Shown in pieces: positions 56,700-64,000 of a stretch of DNA of 64,000 nt (positions within the stretch are counted from its first letter, which is position 1; the number at the start of each line of letters is the position of its first letter). The DNA is from Treponema sp. UBA3813 (GTDB lineage Bacteria > Spirochaetota > Spirochaetia > Treponematales > Treponemataceae). The DNA lies in assembly GCA_002368605.1 (NCBI GenBank), contig DFEB01000078.1:1028-65027 (forward strand), given 5' to 3'. A program made the translations under genes and the position numbers. Under the pieces are notes generated by a model. The model was given only the letters and a program-made list of their open reading frames with translations, did no database searches and had not been told where the DNA came from.

Positions 56700-58877
56700 T
56701 TACAAGTGGAGAACGCGCTCCTTGATTTCTTGCGTGCGACCCTGATTCCAGTATTGTGTGCCGATGTAACCGCAAGTGCGGCGAGCGACATTCATTGTTG
56801 CCTGATCCTTGTTGCCGCAGTTGGGGCATTGCCAGATCAGTTTGTTGTCGCTGTCGGTGACGATTTGAATTTCACCTGTATAACCACATTTCTGGCAGCA
56901 GTCAGATTTTGTGTTGAGCTCGGCGTACATGATGTTCTCGTAAATGTGTTTGAGAAGAGTCATAACAGCCGGAATGTTGTTCTCCATGTTTGGAACTTCA
57001 ACATAGCTTACCGCACCGCCCGGAGAAAGCTCCTGGAACTGGCTTTCAAAGGTGAGCTTTGAGAAAGCGTCCATTGGTTCAGTAACATGAACATGGTAAC
57101 TATTCGTGATGTAGTTTTTGTCGGTAACGCCCTTGATTTCGCCAAATCGCTTTTTAAGGCATTTTGCGAATTTGTATGTCGTTGACTCAAGAGGAGTGCC
57201 GTAGAGAGAGAATGCGATGTTTGAAGCAGCCTTCCACTCTGCACATTTTGCGTTGAGGTGTTTCATGATTTCGATTGCAAAGGGCGTTGCGTCAGGGTCA
57301 GTGTGGGGCTTTCCTGTCATGTAGCGAACGCACTCACACAAGCCTGCATAGCCCAAAGAAATCGTTGAGTAACCGCCAAAGAGCAGTTTGTCGATTGTCT
57401 CACCTTTTTCGAGGCGGGCAAGGGCTCCGTGCTGCCAGAGGATTGGAGCCACATCGCTTGGAGTGCCGAGCAATCGCTGGTGACGGCGCATAAGTGCCTT
57501 GTGGCAGAGTTCAAGACGCTGATCGAAAATTTCCCAGAAGACCTTGTAGTCGCCGCCAGAAGAGCAAGCCACATCGACCAAGTTGATTGTGACGACGCCC
57601 TGATTGAAGCGGCCGTAATATTTTGGTTTGCCATGCTCGTCGAGATATGGTGTGAGGAATGAGCGGCAGCCCATGCAAGGATAACAGTTTCCTTTGCCGT
57701 TTGCATCGACTTTAAGCTCAAGCATCTTTTTTTCGGAAATGTAGTCCGGAACCAGGCGGCGGGCCGTACATTTTGCGGCAAGTTCTGTGAGTGAATAATA
57801 TTTTGAGCCCGGTTCAATGTTATCAGGTTCGAGGACATAGATGAGTTTTGGGAATGCCGGCGTGACCCAGAAGCCCTTTTCGTTTTTTACGCCCTGGTAT
57901 CGCTGTTTGAGCATTTCCTCAATAATCATTGCAAGGTCGGCTTTTTCCTGCTCGCTTTTTGCTTCGTTGAGATACATGAAGACAGTGATGAAAGGAGACT
58001 GACCGTTTGTTGTCATGAGGGTGACGACCTGATACTGGATTGTCTGAACACCTCTTTTGATTTCGTCCTTGAGCCGCATTTCAACGATTTTGTTGAACTG
58101 GTCATCGCTGAATTTAACGCCTGTCTGCTCTTCAATTTTTTCGGTTTCACGCATGATTTTGCGTCGGCTTACTTCAACGAAGGGAGCGAGGTGGGTGAGG
58201 GAGATAGACTGACCGCCGTACTGGCTAGAAGCTACCTGAGCGATAATCTGTGTGGCGATGTTACATGCCGTTGAGAAAGAGTGAGGCGTATCGATTTTTG
58301 TGCCTGAAATGACAGTGCCGTTCTGCAGCATGTCTTCGAGGTTGACCAAATCGCAGTTATGCATGTGCTGGGCGAAATAGTCTGCATCGTGGAAGTGAAT
58401 GATTCCCTCTTCGTGAGCCTTTACGATATCTTCATCCAGCAAGAATCGTTTAGTGATGTCTTTTGAGACTTCACCTGCCATATAATCGCGCTGAACCGAA
58501 ACGACGGTTGAGTTTTTGTTGGAATTTTCCTGTTTAACTTCCTCGTTGTTACATTCGAGAAGAGAAAGAATCTGTGAGTCAGTTGAGTTTGCCCGGCGCA
58601 TGAGCTGATGCTGGTAGCGGTAAGTGATGTATTTTTTTGCAATGTCGAATGCGCTTGCTTTCATGATGGCCTTTTCGACCAAATCCTGAATAGCTTCGAC
58701 ATTCATCTCGTGATTTTCAGCAGCACATTGTTTTTCGATTGATTCTGCAATGCTTGTGATTGTTGCAGAGCTCATCTGTTCCGACGGTGGAACTTCTTTG
58801 TTCGCTTTTGAAATAGCCGTAATGATTTTGTTGATGTCAAATACGACTTCTTCACCGTTGCGTTTGATAATTTTCAT
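56700..58877 (-). CDS. nrdD: Anaerobic ribonucleoside-triphosphate reductase
   Basis: A 725-residue class III reductase. An N-terminal ATP-cone (about 1-90: KRNGEEVVFDINKIITAISK) gives allosteric control. The C-terminal zinc site is CCQKCG and CPNCG, and the glycyl-radical motif near the end is RRTCGYIGTQYWNQGR. It reduces ribonucleotides under anoxia using formate and the NrdG-made radical. GGAGGGG precedes the ATG at 58877; a longer frame is unsupported. The upstream region has a strong NrdR box and a weaker second one. Confidence 0.95.
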   Translation of the reverse strand: MKIIKRNGEEVVFDINKIITAISKANKEVPPSEQMSSATITSIAESIEKQCAAENHEMNVEAIQDLVEKAIMKASAFDIAKKYITYRYQHQLMRRANSTDSQILSLLECNNEEVKQENSNKNSTVVSVQRDYMAGEVSKDITKRFLLDEDIVKAHEEGIIHFHDADYFAQHMHNCDLVNLEDMLQNGTVISGTKIDTPHSFSTACNIATQIIAQVASSQYGGQSISLTHLAPFVEVSRRKIMRETEKIEEQTGVKFSDDQFNKIVEMRLKDEIKRGVQTIQYQVVTLMTTNGQSPFITVFMYLNEAKSEQEKADLAMIIEEMLKQRYQGVKNEKGFWVTPAFPKLIYVLEPDNIEPGSKYYSLTELAAKCTARRLVPDYISEKKMLELKVDANGKGNCYPCMGCRSFLTPYLDEHGKPKYYGRFNQGVVTINLVDVACSSGGDYKVFWEIFDQRLELCHKALMRRHQRLLGTPSDVAPILWQHGALARLEKGETIDKLLFGGYSTISLGYAGLCECVRYMTGKPHTDPDATPFAIEIMKHLNAKCAEWKAASNIAFSLYGTPLESTTYKFAKCLKKRFGEIKGVTDKNYITNSYHVHVTEPMDAFSKLTFESQFQELSPGGAVSYVEVPNMENNIPAVMTLLKHIYENIMYAELNTKSDCCQKCGYTGEIQIVTDSDNKLIWQCPNCGNKDQATMNVARRTCGYIGTQYWNQGRTQEIKERVLHL

Positions 58878-58957
58878 GTCGTTTCCCCTCCAATGACTTA
58901 CATGATAATGATTTGCGATTTTTTTTATTTTTTTCGCAAAAAACACTTGACATTTTG

Positions 58958-59016
58958 GAAAATCTCATAGTGTTTCTTGCTGTAATTATCGGTTGAAAAG
59001 ACACTATCTGTAGTGT
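58958..59016. promoter_or_regulatory. NrdR boxes upstream of nrdD
   Basis: ACACTATCTGTAGTGT at 59001-59016 matches the NrdR consensus in nearly every position. A second site at 58958-58973 has an intact right half, ATAGTGT, and a weak left half. The two are 43 bases apart, close to four helical turns, as expected for paired NrdR binding. The 59020-59158 stretch between this and the next promoter shows nothing else. Confidence 0.72.
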
Positions 59017-59166
59017 TTTCTTTCTTAATTAACAAAATCATAGATTCGCAATCGTTTTATGTCAATCCATTTTTTGCAGAAAGTCGAAAAAATCAAAATC
59101 ATGTCTGTTTTGTCTAATCAAGTGCAAAATGAAGGGAAATGTAAAAATATCTGAAAAAGTTAGCAT

Positions 59167-59228
59167 TTGACAACAAAGGTTAGATTTAGTATATTTTTAT
59201 TACGATAACAAAAATTAGACGAGACTAA
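59167..59228 (+). promoter_or_regulatory. DUF3793-flavodoxin promoter with TTAG...CTAA operator
   Basis: TTGACA, a 17-base spacer and TATATT (59190-59195) form a consensus-grade promoter. TTAGACGAGACTAA at 59215-59228 is an inverted repeat near the start site and resembles DtxR/IdeR-type metal-repressor boxes. GTTAG words at 59159 and 59179 add direct repeats 20 bases apart. Iron control is inferred, helped by the flavodoxin. Confidence 0.55.
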
Positions 59229-59232
59229 CAAA

Positions 59233-59655
59233 ATGAGTTTTGACGAGACGATAATCCACTGTTCTGCACCCGCTTTGTGCGGAATCAAACCGGCGAATCT
59301 TTTCTCAATGGACGCCGAAAGTTTTATGAAAGGTCGGAAAAAGCTTTTAAAATGGCAGGGAGATTTCTGCAAGTCAAAGCGATATTTCGTGCCGCTCAAA
59401 AAAGACGACTCTCGCTTTTTGTTCTTTGTCTATGACCGCGAATTGCTGGAAAAAATCATTTCTTGTGCAGAAAATATCCGCTACTTGGAATCAAAAGGAT
59501 ATTCCTTTGAAAAGGGCCTGAACGGAATTCTCTGCGAGCTTTTGCACCGCCTTATGTACAAATCATGTAGTGAAACCTGCATGAAATGGCTCGATGAAGG
59601 ACTGTCAGTTCCAGTCGTTGCCAAAAAATATTCAAATCAAAAAAAAGGAGCGTAA
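59233..59655 (+). CDS. DUF3793 family protein
   Basis: A 140-residue protein. The N-terminus IIHCSAPALCGIKPANLFSM is the DUF3793 hallmark; FVYDRELLEKIISCAENIRYL and FPHEIGLFLGYP-less variants follow, with a helical C-terminal half. No catalytic motif is known. The family commonly sits beside a flavodoxin and iron-regulated genes in anaerobes, as here: the flavodoxin starts 3 bases downstream. The gene has a near-consensus promoter and a DtxR-like operator, so expression during iron limitation is probable. The ribosome-binding site is weak. Confidence 0.83.
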   Translation: MSFDETIIHCSAPALCGIKPANLFSMDAESFMKGRKKLLKWQGDFCKSKRYFVPLKKDDSRFLFFVYDRELLEKIISCAENIRYLESKGYSFEKGLNGILCELLHRLMYKSCSETCMKWLDEGLSVPVVAKKYSNQKKGA

Positions 59656-59658
59656 AAT

Positions 59659-60051
59659 ATGGTAGCTATCGTATACGCATCAACAACAGGAAACACGGAG
59701 GCTCTTGCAAATGCCGCAAAAGAAGCAGCAGGCGCAGACGCATATTTCTCAACGGCAGATTCTGCTGACAGCGCGGAAGTTCTCAAGGCAGATTTGATTG
59801 CTTTGGGAAGCCCTGCAATGGGAGCAGAGCAGCTTGAGGATTCAATGGAATCATTCTATTCATCAATCGAGGGAAGTTTGAGCGGAAAAACAGTCGTTCT
59901 CTTCGGTTCTTATGACTGGGGCGACGGCGCTTTCCTTGAAGATTGGAAAGGCCGGCTTGAGGGAGCAGGCGCAAGTGTGAAAGCTGTCGTTAAAGCCCAG
60001 CTTACTCCAGATGACGCCGCTCTTTCAGAAATGAAAGCTGCAATCGCGTAA
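59659..60051 (+). CDS. Flavodoxin
   Basis: A 130-residue short-chain flavodoxin. The FMN phosphate loop is YASTTGNTEALANA, GSPAMGAEQLEDSMESFY lies in the second FMN loop and GSYDWGDGAFLEDW in the third, with Trp and Tyr stacking positions. It carries single electrons at low potential and can replace ferredoxin under iron limitation. AAAGGAG precedes the ATG. It follows the DUF3793 gene by 3 bases and is controlled by the same promoter. It ends one base from the convergent hutH stop. Confidence 0.93.
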   Translation: MVAIVYASTTGNTEALANAAKEAAGADAYFSTADSADSAEVLKADLIALGSPAMGAEQLEDSMESFYSSIEGSLSGKTVVLFGSYDWGDGAFLEDWKGRLEGAGASVKAVVKAQLTPDDAALSEMKAAIA

Positions 60052-60052
60052 G

Positions 60053-61627
60053 TTACGCAAATAAATCTGTTTTTTTAAGCCATTCTGCGACGGCCGTTGC
60101 CTCTTTATCCAGAGGGCGGTCGTCCTCAACAAATGCACTCATCTTTCGAACTTCCTCATGCACTTTCTGCGTGAAGGGGGCGAAATCTTCTTTTCCAGCC
60201 AAATCCACTGCCTGCATTGCGGCCAGCAAGTGAGTCGCGAACTGCAAGAAAACAAGCTCAATCTGCTCGGTGAATTTTCGTGCTGAAATCGTTCCCATTG
60301 AAACTTTGTCCTGATTGAGGGCTTCTGTCGGAGCCGAGGTAAGGGAAACCGGAAAACAATAGGTCGCAACCTCTCCGCGGATTGCGCTGATTGTAATTTG
60401 GGCGGCTTTAAATCCGAGCCGAAGTCCTGCGCGAGGGTGGTCAGCCGGAGTAAAAGGAATAAGGTTTTCGGTAAGGCCGTTGAATTTTCCGTCGATGATA
60501 ATTTCTGCCTGCTTGTCGCTTAAATCCGCTATGTTGGCAAGAGCCGTCCTCATGTAGTCACAGGCTGCGCAAATGTGACCGCCGTAGAAATTTCCCGTGT
60601 TATAAAGACGCTCTGCATCGATGTCAACGAGGGGATTGTCATTTGCGCTGTTCAGCTCTTCAGTAATCATTTCCCTTGCAAAACGAAGGGTGTCCCTGTA
60701 AACGCCGGTAATCTGTGGGGCGCAGCGGATTGAATATCTGTCCTGAATTTTATTCTGCTGGGCGACAAAGCCTTTTCCGTCAAGCTTTTCAATCTGATTT
60801 TTTAAAAAGTCCTCGTATTTCCAGACCCGCTTTGACTCCGTGATGATATTGTGGACATAAACCGCCGATTCCATCTGTCCCCGGTGATTTTTAATCTGGC
60901 TTACCTTCGTGACGAAAGGAGTGTCCTTGCCGCGAGTGATTTCTGATGTGACCGCCGTGAGGAAGTCAGAGATATTGGCCAGACGCTGGGCTTTTTTCCA
61001 GGCAAGGGAAGCCACCGCCGTCATTACGGAAGTGCCGTTCATTAAAGCCAGGCCTTCTTTTGCCTCGATGGGAAGCGGCTCGATTCCCTCTGCCTTGAAA
61101 GCCTCGGCTGCAGGAACAATTTTTCCTTTATAGTAAACATCCCGCTGCCCCATAATGACCGCCGCAAGGTAAGAAAGTGGAGTGAGGTCTCCAGAAGCAC
61201 CCACAGAGCCTAGCTGGGGAATTACCGGGATGATGTCTTTGTTCAAAAGAGTGACCATCATGCGAGCAAGTTCCGGCCGAATGGCTGAATGACCGCCCTT
61301 TACATTTCCGTTCAGGCGTGCAAGAACTACAGCCCGGCCTGTCTCGTGGTCAAATTTTGGCCCCAGTCCGATTCCATGATAAGCGCAAATGACCCGCTGC
61401 AACTCTCCGGCTTTTTCCACGCTAATCTGATTGTGGCAGGAATCGCCAAAATCCGTGGTGACTCCGTAAGTCGGAACGCCAGTTGCAATATAGTCCATTA
61501 AAAATTTTCGTGATTTTTTTAATGTATCCCAGAATTTTTCGTCTGTGGGAAGTGCGACTTCTTCATTTTTGTAAGCGACATCGCATACATCTTCTATTGT
61601 AAGTTCATTTCCGCTGATAATTTTCAT
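60053..61627 (-). CDS. hutH: Histidine ammonia-lyase
   Basis: A 524-residue aromatic amino-acid lyase. YGVTTDFGDSCHNQI contains the family Tyr-containing loop (usual NTGFG), GSVGASGDLTPLSYLA contains the ASG triad that forms the MIO cofactor, and QDRYSIRCAPQ and NSANDNPLVD follow as in HutH. It removes ammonia from histidine to give urocanate. The frame extends 70 codons upstream, but only ATG 61627 matches the family start (MKIISGNELTIEDV). No other hut gene adjoins it. The TDF instead of TGF in the loop is unusual; tyrosine ammonia-lyase or another specificity cannot be ruled out. Confidence 0.87.
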   Translation of the reverse strand: MKIISGNELTIEDVCDVAYKNEEVALPTDEKFWDTLKKSRKFLMDYIATGVPTYGVTTDFGDSCHNQISVEKAGELQRVICAYHGIGLGPKFDHETGRAVVLARLNGNVKGGHSAIRPELARMMVTLLNKDIIPVIPQLGSVGASGDLTPLSYLAAVIMGQRDVYYKGKIVPAAEAFKAEGIEPLPIEAKEGLALMNGTSVMTAVASLAWKKAQRLANISDFLTAVTSEITRGKDTPFVTKVSQIKNHRGQMESAVYVHNIITESKRVWKYEDFLKNQIEKLDGKGFVAQQNKIQDRYSIRCAPQITGVYRDTLRFAREMITEELNSANDNPLVDIDAERLYNTGNFYGGHICAACDYMRTALANIADLSDKQAEIIIDGKFNGLTENLIPFTPADHPRAGLRLGFKAAQITISAIRGEVATYCFPVSLTSAPTEALNQDKVSMGTISARKFTEQIELVFLQFATHLLAAMQAVDLAGKEDFAPFTQKVHEEVRKMSAFVEDDRPLDKEATAVAEWLKKTDLFA

Positions 61628-61721
61628 AATGGTTAAGTGTATTCTTTTTATGAGATGTCGTAAATAATGATAGAAAAAAAATTTTTTTTTTGGTATAACA
61701 AGATATATAGGAGTATAAGCT

Positions 61722-62075
61722 ATGAAAAAACTTTTGGCATTGGTTACTGTTGTTGCAATTCTTGGTTCAACATCCCTGTTTGCTTCAGGAAAAAAGGATT
61801 CGTCTTCAAATGAGACTACGGAAACAACCGAGCGCACAAAGTCAGAATCAGAAGAAAAACTTGAGGCAGCGGCAAAGGATGTAAAAGAATCTACAAAAAA
61901 TGCTGTTGAGGTTACAAAAGAAGCTGGAAAAACAGTAGGGGATTCTGCAAAAGAAACTGGTAAAGAAATCGGTGAGGCTGCAAAAGCTGCAGGAAAAGAA
62001 ATTAAAAATGCAGCCCAGAATTTTAAAAATGATGTAAAAGAATCTCTTAATAAAGATTCATCTTCAAAAAACTAA
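61722..62075 (+). CDS. Exported LEA-like protein with 11-residue repeats
   Basis: A 117-residue protein. A signal peptide (KKLLALVTVVAILGSTSLFA) precedes a Ser/Thr-rich spacer. Residues 51-105 form five consecutive 11-residue units: AKDVKESTKNA, VEVTKEAGKTV, GDSAKETGKEI, GEAAKAAGKEI and KNAAQNFKNDV. This hendecad pattern makes an amphipathic helix, as in LEA and apolipoprotein-like proteins that protect membranes or proteins under stress. No Cys is present, so it is not a lipoprotein. TAGGAG precedes the ATG. It is divergent from hutH and lies 17 bases before kduI in the same direction. Confidence 0.72.
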   Translation: MKKLLALVTVVAILGSTSLFASGKKDSSSNETTETTERTKSESEEKLEAAAKDVKESTKNAVEVTKEAGKTVGDSAKETGKEIGEAAKAAGKEIKNAAQNFKNDVKESLNKDSSSKN

Positions 62076-62092
62076 AAATTAGGGTACTAAAA

Positions 62093-62935
62093 ATGGATAT
62101 TCGTTATTCAACAGGAAAAGAGCCGTTCAAAAGAATGACTACCGAAGAAATGCGTGAGGAATTCCTCATCCAGAACATTTTCATCAAAAATGATGTCACA
62201 GCTGTTTACAGCCACATCGACCGAATCGTCACATTGGGCGCAATGCCGACAGACGAGACAATCCGCCTTGACAAAAACATCGACGCAATGAAAGATTTCG
62301 GCGTTGACTTCTTCTTGCAGAGACGAGAGCTTGGCATGATTAACATCGGCGGCGACGGAGTTGTCGTTGCAGACGGCAAAACTTACGAAATCAAGCACTA
62401 CGACGCACTTTACTTGGGAGCAGGCACAAAAGAAGTCACGCTTGCTTCAAAAGACGCAAAAAATCCGGCTAAGTTCTACATGAACTCAACTCCGGCTCAC
62501 TGCACTTACCCAAGCCGCATCATCACTTACGAGCAGGCAAACCATATTCACATGGGAAGCGCCGCAGAATCTAACGACCGCACAATCAACCAGTACATTC
62601 ACCCGTCAGTCCTGGACACCTGCCAGCTTTCAATGGGCATGACTCACTTGGAGACAGGCTCTGTCTGGAACACAATGCCGGCTCACACTCACGAGCGACG
62701 CATGGAAGTCTACTTCTACTTCGACTTCCCAGAAGATCAGGTTGTTTTCCACATCATGGGCGAACCCCAGCAGACCCGCCACCTCGTAATGCACAACAAC
62801 GAGGCCGTAATCAACCCAAGCTGGTCAATCCACTCAGGCTGCGGTACAAGCAACTACACCTTCATCTGGAGCATGGGCGGCGAAAACCGCACCTACACCG
62901 ACCAAGATTGGATCCGCACGCCAGATCTGCGTTAG
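62093..62935 (+). CDS. kduI: 5-keto-4-deoxyuronate isomerase
   Basis: A 280-residue cupin-fold isomerase. MDIRYSTGKEPFKRMTTEEM is the typical start. GSVWNTMPAHTHERRMEVYF carries the zinc ligands (H-x-H, Glu), and a later His lies in GEPQQTRHLVMHNNEAVINP and SWSIHSGCGTSNYTFIW. It converts 4-deoxy-5-ketouronate from pectin-derived unsaturated galacturonates to 2,5-diketo-3-deoxygluconate, the substrate of KduD. The KduD-like SDR is at 39426 and KdgK at 32712. TAGGGT precedes the ATG. The stop codon lies inside a strong hairpin. Confidence 0.95.
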   Translation: MDIRYSTGKEPFKRMTTEEMREEFLIQNIFIKNDVTAVYSHIDRIVTLGAMPTDETIRLDKNIDAMKDFGVDFFLQRRELGMINIGGDGVVVADGKTYEIKHYDALYLGAGTKEVTLASKDAKNPAKFYMNSTPAHCTYPSRIITYEQANHIHMGSAAESNDRTINQYIHPSVLDTCQLSMGMTHLETGSVWNTMPAHTHERRMEVYFYFDFPEDQVVFHIMGEPQQTRHLVMHNNEAVINPSWSIHSGCGTSNYTFIWSMGGENRTYTDQDWIRTPDLR

Positions 62936-62989
62936 CAGTCTGGCGAAGTTAAATAACTTCCTTGCAGGACGAGGCGGCTTGTCCGCCTC
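62919..62989 (+). other. Two strong hairpins at the end of kduI
   Basis: CGCCAGA-T-CTGC-GTTA-GCAG-TCTGGCG (62919-62945) spans the kduI stop codon. GAGGCGG/CCGCCTC (62971-62989) follows. Neither is followed by a T tract, so they may stabilise the mRNA end rather than terminate. Between 62990 and 63080 I see only a small ATAGA/TCTAT hairpin. Confidence 0.55.
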
Positions 62990-63083
62990 ATAAGAACACC
63001 GGATCTGCGATAGATTTTTTCTATAGTCAGAAAAACTTCTTTCCGATATTCTATATAAGCCCTTGTTTGCTTGTGGGGCAGGC

Positions 63084-63199
63084 AAGGGTTCTCTGGAGAG
63101 TCCTCACGATGGAGTGGGGCGCCGAAGGGTTAAGATTATTACAATCGATATCTCAGGCACAAAGGACAGGGCGAAAGAAGTTCCAATCCTACTCTTTGG
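63084..63199 (+). ncRNA. Glycine riboswitch, one full aptamer
   Basis: The aptamer core is readable in order: GGTTCTCTGGAGAG (63088-63101), stem CCTCAC/GTGGGG, GCCGAAGG (63121-63128), and TCTCAGGCACAAAGGACAG (63151-63169). These are the conserved blocks of the glycine riboswitch. TACTCTTTGGAGAG (63190-63203) downstream resembles the opening of a second aptamer that is not completed, as in singlet or ghost-aptamer forms. It leads into a terminator and the symporter gene, so glycine probably controls uptake. Confidence 0.88.
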
Positions 63200-63247
63200 A
63201 GAGTTTGTTTCATTCTTTTTGAATGTGGCAAACTCTATTTTCTTTTT
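63200..63247 (+). terminator. Riboswitch expression platform terminator
   Basis: AGAGTTTG and CAAACTCT form the outer stem and CATTC/GAATG the inner one, followed by ATTTTCTTTTT, 16 bases before the symporter ATG. Its 5' arm overlaps the second GGAGAG element, so the two could compete. Confidence 0.75.
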
Positions 63248-63263
63248 AAACGGGGATTTAAAA

Positions 63264-64000
63264 ATGTTTGACCAAATCCTTAACTTAATCGACGATGTTG
63301 TCTGGGGAATTCCTACCATCGTTCTAATCTTGGCTACGGGCTTAGTTTTGACGATTCGTGCCCGCGGATTACAGTTTACAAAACTCGGCCGGGCTTTCCG
63401 CTCAATTTTCAAAGAGAATGAAGGTCACGGTGAGCTTTCAGGTTTTTCTGCCCTTTGTACTGCACTTTCTGCAACTATCGGTACAGGTAACATTGTCGGT
63501 GTCGCAACGGCTATCGCTGCCGGCGGTCCTGGCGCTCTCTTCTGGATGTGGATTGCGGCAATTTTGGGAACGGCGACAAAATTCGCTGAGTGTATGCTTG
63601 CAATCAAATACCGTGAAGTAAAAGAAGACGGTCATGTCTTGGGCGGCCCATTCTACACAATCGAAAAGGGCATGGGAAAAAGCTGGAAGTGGCTTGCGAT
63701 TCTCTTCGCTGTTTTTGGCGTTCTTGCAGGTCTCTTGGGTATCGGTACAATGACCCAAATCAACGGAATCACATCTGCCGTCAACATGGCATTTGACCCG
63801 AAAAACGCAAACATCGCTTTCACAATCGGCGAAAACTCATACACTTGGGCCACGGTTATCGGCGGCGCAGTTGTCACAATCTGTGCGGCTCTTGTAATCT
63901 TGGGCGGGCTCAAACGAATTTCAAAAGTTGCAGAAAAAGTCGTTCCAGCAATGGCAATCATCTATGTATTCCTGGGACTTTCAGTAATTCTCATGAACGC
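63264..64000 (+). CDS. AGCS alanine/glycine:cation symporter (partial)
   Basis: The frame opens with MFDQILNLIDDVVWGIPTIV and runs off the window after 245 codons. It matches the AlsT/DagA symporter family: GFSALCTALSATIGTGNIVG and VATAIAAGGPGALFWMW (family signature), KFAECMLAIKYREV, then GGPFYTIEKGMGKSW. These inner-membrane carriers import alanine or glycine with sodium. GGGGA lies before the ATG. The glycine riboswitch ahead of it makes glycine the probable main substrate. About half of the protein is present, with no frame defect. Confidence 0.92.
   Translation, partial: MFDQILNLIDDVVWGIPTIVLILATGLVLTIRARGLQFTKLGRAFRSIFKENEGHGELSGFSALCTALSATIGTGNIVGVATAIAAGGPGALFWMWIAAILGTATKFAECMLAIKYREVKEDGHVLGGPFYTIEKGMGKSWKWLAILFAVFGVLAGLLGIGTMTQINGITSAVNMAFDPKNANIAFTIGENSYTWATVIGGAVVTICAALVILGGLKRISKVAEKVVPAMAIIYVFLGLSVILMN

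Noticed and set aside
62971..63000. Terminator after kduI from GAGGCGG/CCGCCTC
   Set aside because: No T tract follows on either strand, so it is listed only as a hairpin.

Overview
The window looks like chromosome of a host-associated or anaerobic Treponema-like spirochaete (inference). The clues are pyrophosphate-dependent phosphofructokinase, anaerobic ribonucleotide reductase, a flavo-diiron protein, many lipoproteins with loose spirochaete-type lipoboxes, a giant substrate-binding AraC regulator beside a sugar ABC transporter, and an AT-rich gene-dense layout. There is no rRNA, no CRISPR, no insertion sequence and no recognisable prophage. The only RNA gene of known type is tRNA-Ala(CGC).

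Layout. 1-4.7 kb is an accessory patch after the end of carB: an XRE regulator divergent from a membrane-anchored SGNH protein, a MazF-type toxin-antitoxin pair, a Shedu-type nuclease and an orphan ORF. 4.7-18.9 kb is mostly housekeeping and metabolic: exonuclease III, a DUF1848 protein, altronate dehydratase, a flavo-diiron protein, an iron alcohol dehydrogenase, two ABC systems, a redox operon (TlpA, a 50-residue CD1871A-type microprotein, a NapH-like ferredoxin), CobS and IlvE. 18.9-23.2 kb is a second accessory patch: an XRE regulator with paired operators, an unknown protein, two lipoproteins, a SAM-domain membrane protein, a PBECR4-like putative nuclease, and an unidentified structured RNA with its own promoter and terminator.

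23.2-33.7 kb centres on sugar-acid use: tagaturonate reductase, the AraC-type regulator, an LplB/YtcP-type ABC importer and KDG kinase. 33.8-41 kb holds a GerMN protein, a secreted protein, ProRS, PPi-PFK, a KduD-like SDR and a TPR lipoprotein. 41.1-49.3 kb is one RND efflux operon (double-TetR regulator, TolC, adaptor, pump, a PII-like PG0541-type protein, a cytidylate-kinase-like protein). 49.4-56 kb has hisG, hisB, an Lrp regulator, an aminotransferase, a TPR protein with an Mrr-like tail, an acyltransferase and panE. 56-64 kb has tRNA-Ala, nrdG/nrdD with NrdR boxes, an iron-responsive-looking DUF3793-flavodoxin pair, hutH, an 11-residue-repeat LEA-like protein, kduI, and a glycine riboswitch ahead of an AGCS alanine/glycine symporter that runs off the end.

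How the genes work together. UxaB, UxaA, KdgK, KduI, the KduD-like SDR and the ABC importer form most of a pectin/galacturonate route to KDPG, but they sit at six separate loci rather than in one operon. UxaC and KDPG aldolase are not in the window. Intergenic spaces carry palindromic repeats. One family, at 4714 and 50286 in opposite orientation, conserves its stems while one stem changes sequence. The items most worth a second look are the unidentified RNA at 22918-23084, the AraC regulator with a pseudo-histidine-kinase core, the tandem TetR repressor with two operators overlapping its promoter, the divergent second copy of the uxaB 3' end, and the Shedu patch.
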